A stretch of DNA of 7,481 nt from Nitrospira bacterium HGW-Nitrospira-1 (GCA_002839535.1 PGYF01000072.1:5630-13110), one strand, 5' to 3'. Counted from the first letter of the stretch, positions 1 through 5,709 are shown. Notes: generated by a model not told the origin, from the sequence alone. Numbers and translations are program-made.

Positions 1-99
1 TAATATCTGGATTCCCCGATCAAGTCGTGGAATGACGGAGGGGTGTCGTGGAATGACGGAGGGGTGTCGTGGAATGACGGAGGGGTGTCGTGGAATGAC
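1..99. repeat. Partial dispersed palindromic repeat with 21-bp tandem tail
   Basis: The stretch 'tctggattccccgatcaag' is followed by three copies of a 21-bp unit beginning gtcgtggaatgac (24-44, 45-65, 66-86) and a final 13-nt partial unit (87-99). The same sequence in the same orientation ends the complete element at 2008-2167, so this is the right-hand part of a copy whose left part lies outside the window. The tail looks like local duplication of the element's end joined by a ggaggggt linker. No CDS is supported here. Confidence 0.85.
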
Positions 100-142
100 A
101 TGATTTGTGACAAGAATGACCCACACGATTACGCGAAGACCC

Positions 143-267
143 AAAATAAATTTTGCTGTCAAGAAAACGCCTTCTAACCCGGAACATCAGCAATAAATCT
201 ATTCCGGTTATTCAAGGCGTTTGATGCGACGGCAAACGGTTACCGTATGTATGATAAAATTTATTTT
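143..267. repeat. Nested inverted repeat, possible structured RNA or small mobile-element relic
   Basis: The outer arms are 12 bp and perfect: AAAATAAATTTT (143-154) and AAAATTTATTTT (256-267). An inner pair is also perfect over 9 bp, AAACGCCTT (165-173) and AAGGCGTTT (214-222). Further inside, TAACCCGGAA (175-184) pairs with TTCCGGTTA (202-210) with one bulged C, leaving a loop of about 17 nt. No T-tract follows, so it does not look like a simple terminator, and I find no coding potential. Its function is unknown; a MITE-like relic and a structured transcript are both possible. Confidence 0.55.
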
Positions 268-341
268 AATTCAGTGTCAATAAAATTGGCAGGGATTTCC
301 GATTTTTTTCTTTCAGCTTCTGAAAGTAACTTATATTTTGA

Positions 342-370
342 TTGACAGAGTTTCCCTGAAGTGTTAGTGT
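342..370 (+). promoter_or_regulatory. Candidate sigma-70 promoter of rhlE
   Basis: A perfect -35 hexamer TTGACA (342-347) is followed after 17 bp by TAGTGT (365-370). The second hexamer keeps the first, second and last bases of the -10 consensus. It would give an untranslated leader of roughly 90 nt before rhlE. Inference from motif and position only. Confidence 0.4.
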
Positions 371-469
371 TAAGCATTAAAACAACTGCAGTACGCGGAT
401 GAAAACTACGTCATTGTAAGCCCCGGAATACACCCTGTTTTTTTCCCAAAACGCAGAAAAAAGGAGTCT

Positions 470-1822
470 ATGGAATTTCACAAGTTTAATTTTCACCCCC
501 AAATAGCTGCCGGGATTAAGGCAGCGGGCTTTATAACGCCAACACCAATTCAGGAGCAGGCGCTTCCCCCTGTACTTCAGGGGAAAGACGTCATGGGCCT
601 TGCCCAGACCGGAACAGGCAAAACAGCAGTCTTCGTGCTGCCGATCCTGGAGCGCCTGATAAACAAACCGCGCGGCCGTATCCGCGCCCTCGTCATTGCG
701 CCAACGCGCGAACTTGCTGAGCAGATCAACACAACCTTCTCGGACCTCGGCGGCAAAACGCACATGCGCAACCTCACGATCTACGGCGGCGTAGGCATAA
801 ACCCGCAGATACAGAAACTGCGCTCCGGCGTCGAGATCGTCGTCGCCTGCCCCGGTCGCCTGCTCGATCATATCAATCAGGGAACGATAAACCTTTCAGG
901 CGTAGAAGTCCTCGTCCTGGACGAGGCGGACCGGATGTTCGACATGGGCTTTCTGCCTGATATCAGGAAGATCATCAAGCATATACCGGCCAGGCGCCAG
1001 ACACTGTTATTTTCGGCAACAATGCCCGATGATATCCGTCGGCTGGCCCATGAGGTACTGCAATCCCCAGTCACTGTGCAGGTCAATCACGCCGCACCGG
1101 CAAGCACGGTCGCGCATGCCCTCTACCCTGTGGATCAGCACCTTAAGACCGCTCTCCTCCTCGAACTGCTGCGCCATACCGACACAGGGTCGATACTAAT
1201 CTTTACGCGCACCAAGCACCGCGCCAAGCGCGTGGGACAGCAGCTGGAAAAGGCGGGCTACCGTGCTGCATCGCTTCAGGGGAACCTGTCGCAAAACAGG
1301 CGCCAGGCAGCGCTGGACGGATTCCGTGACGGCTCATATCAGATTCTTGTTGCGACCGATATTGCAGCCCGCGGCATAGACGTCTCAAGCATTTCCCACG
1401 TCATCAACTACGACATCCCCGACACTACCGATGCCTACACACACCGTATCGGCCGCACTGGCCGGGCTGCGAAGACCGGGGATGCCTTCACATTCGTTAC
1501 CCGCGAAGACGAGGATACAGTGCGCGGCATTGAACGTGTTCTCGGCAAAAAGATAGAACGGCGCACGCTGAAAGGCTTTGATTACAAAAAATCCGCACCG
1601 GCGCGGGACAGCGAGTTTGCCCGTCCGCAGCGCGCACAGCAACGCCGCCGGGAGCAGAAGAAACCTGAACCATTCGGGACTCGTACAGCCGCCATTGGAC
1701 CGCAGAAAGGTCACCAAATCCAGCCGCAGCGCGGGGTTGCTCACCGGGGTTCCGCTCCTCAGCGCCCCACTGACTCAGCGACAATCAAAGACAGGGGGCA
1801 CAAACCCTTCACCAGCCGCTGA
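470..1822 (+). CDS. rhlE: DEAD-box ATP-dependent RNA helicase, RhlE type
   Basis: This 450-residue cytoplasmic enzyme should unwind short RNA duplexes using ATP; RhlE-family proteins act in ribosome assembly, RNA turnover and cold adaptation. All superfamily 2 motifs are visible in order: Q motif (F-x-PTPIQ, 21-28), motif I AQTGTGKT (45-52), Ia PTREL (78-82), GG (107-108), Ib CPGR (127-130, where TPGR is commoner), II DEAD (151-154), III SAT (182-184), IV IFTRT (244-248), V ATDIAARGID (295-304) and VI HRIGRTGR (325-332). From about residue 373 the tail is basic and low-complexity, rich in R, Q, K and P, typical of RNA-binding extensions of RhlE. AAGGAG (461-466) precedes the ATG by only 3 nt, but the Q motif begins right after the start, so this start fits the family. 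The gene stands alone between two copies of a dispersed repeat. Its codons are G/C-richer at third positions than those of the genes further right, which hints at different ancestry. RhlE over CsdA/SrmB is chosen from the motif pattern and short tail; that subfamily call is less certain than the family. Confidence 0.93.
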   Translation: MEFHKFNFHPQIAAGIKAAGFITPTPIQEQALPPVLQGKDVMGLAQTGTGKTAVFVLPILERLINKPRGRIRALVIAPTRELAEQINTTFSDLGGKTHMRNLTIYGGVGINPQIQKLRSGVEIVVACPGRLLDHINQGTINLSGVEVLVLDEADRMFDMGFLPDIRKIIKHIPARRQTLLFSATMPDDIRRLAHEVLQSPVTVQVNHAAPASTVAHALYPVDQHLKTALLLELLRHTDTGSILIFTRTKHRAKRVGQQLEKAGYRAASLQGNLSQNRRQAALDGFRDGSYQILVATDIAARGIDVSSISHVINYDIPDTTDAYTHRIGRTGRAAKTGDAFTFVTREDEDTVRGIERVLGKKIERRTLKGFDYKKSAPARDSEFARPQRAQQRRREQKKPEPFGTRTAAIGPQKGHQIQPQRGVAHRGSAPQRPTDSATIKDRGHKPFTSR

Positions 1823-1960
1823 GACTCATTTACTAAAAGTCTCAAAGTAATAACCGCGCCCATGAAGATGCAATATAAAAACATCTTGCATGGTAGAAGG
1901 AAAACCATTAACAATCGGGCTGAACGCCTATTTCCACAAATAGTGAGAACCTGTGAAGAA

Positions 1961-1981
1961 CCCTGTGCCAAGAGCACAGGG
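1961..1981 (+). terminator. Hairpin downstream of rhlE, terminator-like but without T-tract
   Basis: CCCTGTGC (1961-1968) and GCACAGGG (1974-1981) form a perfect 8-bp stem with loop CAAGA. No run of T follows on either strand. It lies about 140 bp after the rhlE stop and could end or stabilise that transcript. It resembles the hairpin at 4289-4314 in base composition and loop. Confidence 0.4.
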
Positions 1982-2007
1982 CGTCAAAAGTCAAAACAAA
2001 CTTATTC

Positions 2008-2167
2008 TGTCATTCTCCGGCTTGACCCCCGCATCAAGTGCGGGGCAGGCTCCCAATCCAGAATAGGGTCTGGATTCCCCGCATCAAGCATGCCCTCTGA
2101 CTTGATCAGGGGGTCGTGGAATGACGGAGGGGGGTCGTGGAATGACGGAGGGGGTCGGGCAATGACA
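2008..2167. repeat. Complete dispersed palindromic repeat (REP/MITE-like, non-coding)
   Basis: The ends are imperfect inverted repeats: TGTCATTctCCG at the left and the complement of CGGgcAATGACA at the right. Inside are AATCCAGA/TCTGGATT (8-bp arms) and CCCGCA/TGCGGG hairpins. The right end carries a tandem tail of units starting gtcgtggaatgac (2113-2133, 2134-2153) and a degenerate partial copy (2154-2166). The same tail is at 1-99, so two copies bracket rhlE. Open frames through it encode the low-complexity peptides that such repeats always yield and are not treated as genes. The rest of the gap 1823-2230 holds the hairpin at 1961-1981 and nothing else I recognise. Confidence 0.8.
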
Positions 2168-2232
2168 CAAATTAGGAAGCATGGTAAAAAGCGGACATTT
2201 CTAAATTGGCGTAACAATATTGCATTTTTGGG

Positions 2233-2260
2233 TTGACAATACCGCAGGATATTGTATAAA
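2233..2260 (+). promoter_or_regulatory. Strong sigma-70-type promoter with a dyad in its spacer
   Basis: TTGACA (2233-2238) and TATAAA (2255-2260) are separated by 16 bp, close to consensus. Overlapping the spacer is an inverted repeat, ACAATA (2236-2241) and TATTGT (2250-2255), with 8 bp between arms. A dyad placed between -35 and -10 is a typical repressor operator position. The downstream gene is only a cupin remnant, so the promoter may now serve as a distal promoter for the glutamate synthase leader, or be a relic. Confidence 0.55.
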
Positions 2261-2297
2261 TTTATGCCTAAAGGTGAACGGTAACCTATTGCCATGA

Positions 2298-2459
2298 AAA
2301 AAATTTCCACCGGTTATAAAAGGCAGCATTTTTGTAAAGGTCGAAAACACTGAAAAAGAACTGAAGGCAGGTGATTCGATCTACCTGAAAGATTATCTGC
2401 CGACGCTATGGAGAAATAAAAATAATGAGGAGGTTGAGCTATTAGTTATCTGTATGTGA
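2298..2459 (+). pseudogene. Cupin-domain gene remnant (C-terminal part only)
   Basis: Reading codons from 2298 to the TGA at 2457-2459 gives 53 residues that look like the C-terminal half of a small cupin. They contain GSIFVKVEN, then ELKAGDSIYL, then LWRNKNNEEVELLVI, matching the usual 'G-x-l-x-v ... L-x-x-GDsiy ... H-x-w-r-N-x-x-x-e-x-e-lLvv' pattern. There is no in-frame ATG, GTG or TTG before the motif, and a TGA lies directly upstream at 2295-2297. In the next frame, 2290-2312 reads CHEKNFHR, which could be the preceding metal-site strand after a one-base shift; that part is weak. The usual histidine of the second cupin motif is replaced (LPTLWRN). Such C-terminal cupins often belong to XRE-type regulators, but no helix-turn-helix remains. 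It is probably a decayed gene. Family assignment is by eye. Confidence 0.5.
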
Positions 2460-2486
2460 CGCGAATTCTCACAGGGAAATGCCTAT

Positions 2487-2511
2487 AAAATCCCTTAAGG
2501 ATTTTTTTTTT
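2487..2511 (+). terminator. Rho-independent-type terminator or attenuator upstream of glutamate synthase
   Basis: AAAATCC (2487-2493) pairs with GGATTTT (2499-2505) around loop CTTAA, followed by a T-run ending at 2511. The stem is A/T-rich and so moderate in strength, but the T-tract is clear. An upstream segment AGGGA (2473-2477) can pair instead with TCCCT (2491-2495), which would break this hairpin, giving the two-state look of an attenuator. It may simply end the cupin-remnant transcript. Confidence 0.55.
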
Positions 2512-2522
2512 GCCTTTTGAGG

Positions 2523-2565
2523 TTAGCAGTACTTATTTTTACCGACATTACATTAGCAATACTTA
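2523..2565 (+). repeat. 13-bp direct repeat, candidate regulator binding sites before glutamate synthase
   Basis: TTAGCAGTACTTA (2523-2535) and TTAGCAATACTTA (2553-2565) differ at one base and start exactly 30 bp apart, about three helical turns. They lie after the T-tract hairpin and about 105-145 bp before the glutamate synthase start, where an activator or repressor would be expected. No clear -35/-10 pair can be assigned nearby. Confidence 0.4.
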
Positions 2566-2575
2566 ACAGGAGGAG

Positions 2576-2656
2576 GTGGGACTTATAGGGAAAAACAAAC
2601 TTTGGGCGCTTTCTGCAAGCAGTTATTGTCGTACAAAAAAAACAGACGTTTTATAA
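2576..2656 (+). CDS. Possible 26-codon leader ORF before glutamate synthase
   Basis: A strong purine-rich ribosome-binding-like run, AGGAGGAGG (2568-2576), precedes a GTG at 2576 that opens a 26-codon frame ending in TAA at 2654-2656. The predicted peptide starts MGLIGKNKLWALSAS if GTG is read as Met, and resembles nothing I know. The stop codon runs directly into the GGAGG of the glutamate synthase ribosome site (2657-2661), an arrangement that would favour translational coupling. The spacing from AGGAGG to GTG is shorter than ideal. It may be chance; the unexplained ribosome-site-like run is the main reason to list it. Confidence 0.25.
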   Translation: MGLIGKNKLWALSASSYCRTKKTDVL

Positions 2657-2669
2657 GGAGGAATTATAT

Positions 2670-4262
2670 ATGAACTTGCAACAGCCAAATGCTAACGACG
2701 CAACCAGGTCACACAATCGTTCAAAAAATGTCTCCCCGATGAGCGGCCTTTGCAGCAGATGTATTGACGGGTGCAGAGGAAATTGTGAAGTCTTCAAAGC
2801 GACCTTCAGAGGCAGAGAAATGCTTTATCCCGGACCCTTCGGTGAAATAACCGCGGGCGGCGACAAAAATTATCCTGTTGATTATTCACACCTGAACATC
2901 CATGGTTATGCCCTTGGGGCCAAAGGCCTTCCCAAAGGTCAGAAAGGCGACCCTGATACAGCCAGGTTCCCATTTGTCAACACTGAAACTGATTATGGCT
3001 GGACGAAAAAAGTAAAAATGAAGGCGCCGATTTTTACCGGAGCTCTCGGCTCTACGGAAATCGCCCGCAAAAATTGGGAGCACTTCGCGATAGGTGCGGC
3101 TATTTCAGGTGTTACGATTGTCTGCGGTGAAAACGTATGCGGGATCGACCCTGCCCTTGAATTAAACAGCAAAAACATGGTAACAAAAGCTCCGGATATG
3201 GACCGCAGAATTGAAATATACCGCCGCTATCATCAGGGTTATGGCGAGATCCTTGTGCAGATGAATGTCGAAGACGCCCGGCTGGGAGTAGCTGAATACA
3301 TCATCAACAAACATGGCATCGAAACAATAGAACTAAAATGGGGACAGGGCGCCAAATGCATCGGCGGTGAAATAAAAGTACATTCAATAGAGCGCGCCCT
3401 TGAATTGCAAAAACGCGGATATATAGTTACTCCTGATCCGTCGGATCCTGTTGTGAAGGCGTCTTTCAAAGACGGCGCGATCAAGGAATTCGAGCGTCAC
3501 AGCCGCCTCGGTTTTATCAGCGAAAAAGGTTTCTATGCTGAAGTCGCCAGGCTGAGAAAACTCGGCTTCAAGAGAGTCACATTAAAGACCGGCGCATACG
3601 GCCTGCGTGAACTGGCAATGGCGATCAAATGGAGTTCCAGGGCCAAGATAGATTTATTGACAATCGACGGCGCCCCCGGCGGCACAGGCATGAGCCCGTG
3701 GCGCATGATGGAAGAATGGGGCATGCCTTCGCTTTATTTGCACGCAGCAGCCGCTGAATTCTGCAATATCTTACATAAAAAGGGTGAGCGTGTCCCTGAT
3801 ATCGCCTTTGCCGGCGGCTTCAGCAGTGAAGACGGCATATTCAAGGCATTGGCCTTAGGCGCCCCTTATACCAGGGCTGTTTGCATGGGCCGTGCGTTGA
3901 TGATCCCCGGCATGGTGGGCAAGAATATCGCGAAATGGATAAAAGCAAACGATCTGCCTAAAAGTGTAAGCGAATTCGGTTCCACGGTTGAAGAGATTTT
4001 TGTCTGTTATGAAGAGGTAAAGAATCTCGTAGGCAGCAAAGAGATTCACAACATCCCGTTAGGAGCAATCGGCATCTACAGCTATTCGCAGAAAATCAGG
4101 GTCGGATTACAGCAGCTGATGGCAGGAGCGCGTTGCTTTAATGTTGATTCGATTACGAGAAATGAGTTGATGTCTCTTACCGAGGAATGCGCCAGGGTAA
4201 CCGGCATCCCCTACCTGATGGAATCGTACAGAAAGGAAGCGATGAAAATACTCAAGGGATAA
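2670..4262 (+). CDS. gltB: FMN-binding glutamate synthase family protein (FMN-domain only)
   Basis: This 530-residue cytoplasmic protein belongs to the stand-alone GltB2 / GltS FMN-domain family, whose TIM barrel binds FMN and in full glutamate synthases reduces 2-oxoglutarate plus ammonia to glutamate. Diagnostic stretches are KWGQGAKCIGGE (223-234, compare K-x-x-QGAKPG-x-GG), IDGAPGGTGMSP (332-343, compare SGHDGGTGASP) and AFAGGFSSEDGIFKALALGA (379-398, the phosphate-binding end of the barrel). The glutaminase domain and the C-terminal GXGXG domain of full GltB are absent, and no CX5CX4C iron-sulfur motif follows the barrel. Instead the N-terminus has C28-x2-C31-x3-C35-x3-C39, a possible Fe-S or zinc site. 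The start is firm: AAGGAGG (2655-2661) sits 8 nt before the ATG. It is followed on the same strand by nrpR and glnB, which supports a role in nitrogen assimilation. Without a partner glutaminase in the window, true GOGAT activity is an inference; another FMN amine or amide reaction is possible. Confidence 0.85.
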   Translation: MNLQQPNANDATRSHNRSKNVSPMSGLCSRCIDGCRGNCEVFKATFRGREMLYPGPFGEITAGGDKNYPVDYSHLNIHGYALGAKGLPKGQKGDPDTARFPFVNTETDYGWTKKVKMKAPIFTGALGSTEIARKNWEHFAIGAAISGVTIVCGENVCGIDPALELNSKNMVTKAPDMDRRIEIYRRYHQGYGEILVQMNVEDARLGVAEYIINKHGIETIELKWGQGAKCIGGEIKVHSIERALELQKRGYIVTPDPSDPVVKASFKDGAIKEFERHSRLGFISEKGFYAEVARLRKLGFKRVTLKTGAYGLRELAMAIKWSSRAKIDLLTIDGAPGGTGMSPWRMMEEWGMPSLYLHAAAAEFCNILHKKGERVPDIAFAGGFSSEDGIFKALALGAPYTRAVCMGRALMIPGMVGKNIAKWIKANDLPKSVSEFGSTVEEIFVCYEEVKNLVGSKEIHNIPLGAIGIYSYSQKIRVGLQQLMAGARCFNVDSITRNELMSLTEECARVTGIPYLMESYRKEAMKILKG

Positions 4263-4288
4263 TGAACTTTTTGCGCTCATAAATGAAT

Positions 4289-4314
4289 CACCCTGCGGCA
4301 GAGACCGCAGGGTG
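4289..4314 (+). terminator. Strong hairpin between glutamate synthase and nrpR
   Basis: CACCCTGCGG (4289-4298) and CCGCAGGGTG (4305-4314) form a perfect 10-bp, GC-rich stem with loop CAGAGA. An A/T-rich segment follows rather than a T-tract. It lies 26 bp after the glutamate synthase stop, so it may weaken read-through, protect the 3' end of that message, or be partly bypassed so that nrpR and glnB are expressed at a lower level. Confidence 0.55.
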
Positions 4315-4335
4315 TAATAAATATAAACACTATTG

Positions 4336-4373
4336 AAGGGGGCACTCCCTTTAAATGCGGAGGTATCAAAGGG
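4336..4373 (+). promoter_or_regulatory. Candidate operator / leader fold at the nrpR start
   Basis: AAGGG (4336-4340), a 6-bp spacer and CCCTT (4347-4351) form an inverted repeat with the same arm-spacer-arm geometry as the methanogen NrpR operator (GGAA-N6-TTCC), though the half-site differs. The right arm CCCTTT (4347-4352) can alternatively pair with AAAGGG (4368-4373), which would enclose the ribosome site GGAGG (4359-4363) in the loop just before the ATG at 4375. Autoregulation at DNA or RNA level is inference. Confidence 0.35.
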
Positions 4374-4374
4374 A

Positions 4375-5340
4375 ATGAATAAAACCATGCTTTCAATCCT
4401 CAAAGTCCTTGACAAGAGTCCCGACACGATCACAGGGTCGCGGGAGATTTCAAAGCAACTCACCGAATACGGCGTTGACCTTACCGAGAGGACTGTCCGG
4501 TATCATCTCAGGATCCTTGACGAAAGAGGCTATACTGAGGTTTTTGGCAAAGAGGGCAGAAAGATTACTGAAAAGGGCAAAGAGGAACTCAATTATGCCC
4601 ATGTTTCCGAAAAGGTGGGTTTTGTCATAAGCAGGATAGAGACGCTCTCATATCTCACGACCCTTGACCTTGAGACAATGGACGGAAAAATAATCCTGAA
4701 CATCTCTTATTTCCCGGAAGACAACCTCAATAAAATATTGAAAATAATGAGAAAGATCTTCCAGTCTCCCTATGTCATGAGTGACAGGTTGATTCTCAGA
4801 CGCGGGGGAGAAAAGATAGGGGATATTCTCATTCCAGAAGGCAAAATAGGCGTTGGAACAGTATGCAGTGTTACGATCAATGGGATTTTTTTGAAGGCAG
4901 GCATACCGGTCTCCTCAAAATTCGGGGGTGTCTTAGAAATAGACGCAGGAAAAGCATCGAGATTTACATCGCTGATAAGCTATGAAGGGTCATCTGTTGA
5001 CCCGCTGGAGATATTCATACGGAGCAAGATGACCAACGTGATAGGGGCGGTAAAAAACCGCTCAGGGAAAATACTCGCAAGCTACCGTGAAATACCAGTA
5101 GTATGCATTGACGAGGCAAAGAGACTTAAGCAGAAGATAATGGAAAGGGGTATCGGCGGCATATTGCTTATAGGGCAGCCCAACAGTCCTCTTCTGGGGG
5201 TCCCTGTCGGCATAGACAAGGCAGGAATGATTATCGTTGGGGGGTTGAATCCAATTGCCGCGCTTGAAGAATCAGGGATACTGACAGAAAGCAAGGCAAT
5301 GTCAACACTCTATGAGTATTCACAATTAAGAAAACTGTAA
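4375..5340 (+). CDS. nrpR: NrpR-type nitrogen repressor (winged helix plus one NrpR/DUF128 domain)
   Basis: This 321-residue protein matches the NrpR family, known from methanogenic archaea as the repressor of nitrogen-fixation and glutamine synthetase genes that releases DNA when 2-oxoglutarate is high. Residues 1-75 form a winged helix-turn-helix, with recognition helix near TERTVRYHLRILDERG (37-52) and wing near FGKEGRKIT (57-65). The rest is a single NrpR domain, including GVGTVCSVTING (159-170), AGIPVSSKFGG (175-185), YEGSSVDPLEIFI (203-215) and VGGLNPIAALEESG (288-301). The best-studied archaeal protein has two such domains. I chose the ATG at 4375 because GGAGG (4359-4363) and GGGA (4371-4374) precede it; the frame is open back to a TTG at 4333 but that has no ribosome site and adds 14 unlikely residues. 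glnB follows after 16 bp, so they form an operon. Regulation of the adjacent glutamate synthase is likely but not shown by the sequence. The family call is by memory of conserved blocks. Confidence 0.85.
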   Translation: MNKTMLSILKVLDKSPDTITGSREISKQLTEYGVDLTERTVRYHLRILDERGYTEVFGKEGRKITEKGKEELNYAHVSEKVGFVISRIETLSYLTTLDLETMDGKIILNISYFPEDNLNKILKIMRKIFQSPYVMSDRLILRRGGEKIGDILIPEGKIGVGTVCSVTINGIFLKAGIPVSSKFGGVLEIDAGKASRFTSLISYEGSSVDPLEIFIRSKMTNVIGAVKNRSGKILASYREIPVVCIDEAKRLKQKIMERGIGGILLIGQPNSPLLGVPVGIDKAGMIIVGGLNPIAALEESGILTESKAMSTLYEYSQLRKL

Positions 5341-5356
5341 TTTTCAAGGGGGCTGT

Positions 5357-5698
5357 ATGAAAAAGATTGAGGCCATTATTAAACCTTTTAAACTCGACGA
5401 AGTAAAAGACGCGCTAAATGAGATGGGTATCAAGGGAATGACGATAACAGAGGTAAAAGGGTTCGGGAGACAAAAAGGACATACAGAGCTTTACCGTGGC
5501 GCTGAGTATGTTGTAGATTTTATTCCAAAGGTAAAAATAGAAGTAATTGTGCCTGACGAAATTGTGGATAAAATATGCGGCGTCATAGAGAAAACAGCCA
5601 AAACAGGCAAGCTCGGAGACGGCAAGATAGCTATAATCAATATTGACGACGTCATAAGGATCAGGACAGGACAAAGAGGGGAAGAGGCGATTAATTAA
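5357..5698 (+). CDS. glnB: Nitrogen regulatory protein PII
   Basis: This 113-residue protein is a cytoplasmic PII signal transducer, a homotrimer that binds ATP/ADP and 2-oxoglutarate and controls nitrogen enzymes, transporters or regulators through its T-loop. It begins MKKIEAIIKPFKLDEVKDAL, like E. coli GlnB. The T-loop carries GRQKGHTELYRGAEY (37-51), including Tyr51, the uridylylation site in proteobacteria, and the PII signature YRGAEY (46-51). The B-loop TGKLGDGKI and C-loop IRIRTG are intact, so nucleotide and 2-oxoglutarate binding should be retained. AAGGGGG (5346-5352) lies 4 nt before the ATG. It follows nrpR by 16 bp, which suggests that PII and the repressor are co-expressed and may interact functionally. 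There is no amtB gene beside it, so GlnB rather than GlnK is the safer name. Only 11 bp separate its stop from the convergent tRNA gene. Confidence 0.97.
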   Translation: MKKIEAIIKPFKLDEVKDALNEMGIKGMTITEVKGFGRQKGHTELYRGAEYVVDFIPKVKIEVIVPDEIVDKICGVIEKTAKTGKLGDGKIAIINIDDVIRIRTGQRGEEAIN

Positions 5699-5709
5699 CA
5701 AAGAAAATA

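Noticed and set aside
24..99. Possible CRISPR array
   Set aside because: The 21-bp units are contiguous with no unique spacers; this is a tandem repeat.
165..222. Integron attC site
   Set aside because: The stem is long and symmetrical, but the R-box sequences (RYYYAAC/GTTRRRY) are not at the outer ends and there is no cassette or integrase context.
377..871. 164-codon minus-strand open frame overlapping the start of rhlE
   Set aside because: It lies opposite the Q motif and motif I of an intact helicase and has no recognisable domain.
1862..2236. 124-codon open frame on the plus strand
   Set aside because: It runs through the dispersed repeat (its residues there are the usual repeat-encoded low-complexity peptide), has no ribosome site and no recognisable domain.
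2002..2310. 102-codon open frame on the minus strand
   Set aside because: It is the antisense reading of the same repeat and of the promoter region, with no start signals.
2603..2617. Sigma-54 promoter before glutamate synthase
   Set aside because: TGGG and TGCA are present, but the distance between the GG and GC pairs is 9 or 8 bp rather than the required 10.
2650..2656. TTATAA as a -10 element directly before glutamate synthase
   Set aside because: It overlaps the ribosome site region and would leave almost no leader.
4333..4374. Upstream TTG start for nrpR
   Set aside because: No ribosome site precedes it, the 14 extra residues do not look like the family, and the ATG at 4375 has GGAGG upstream.
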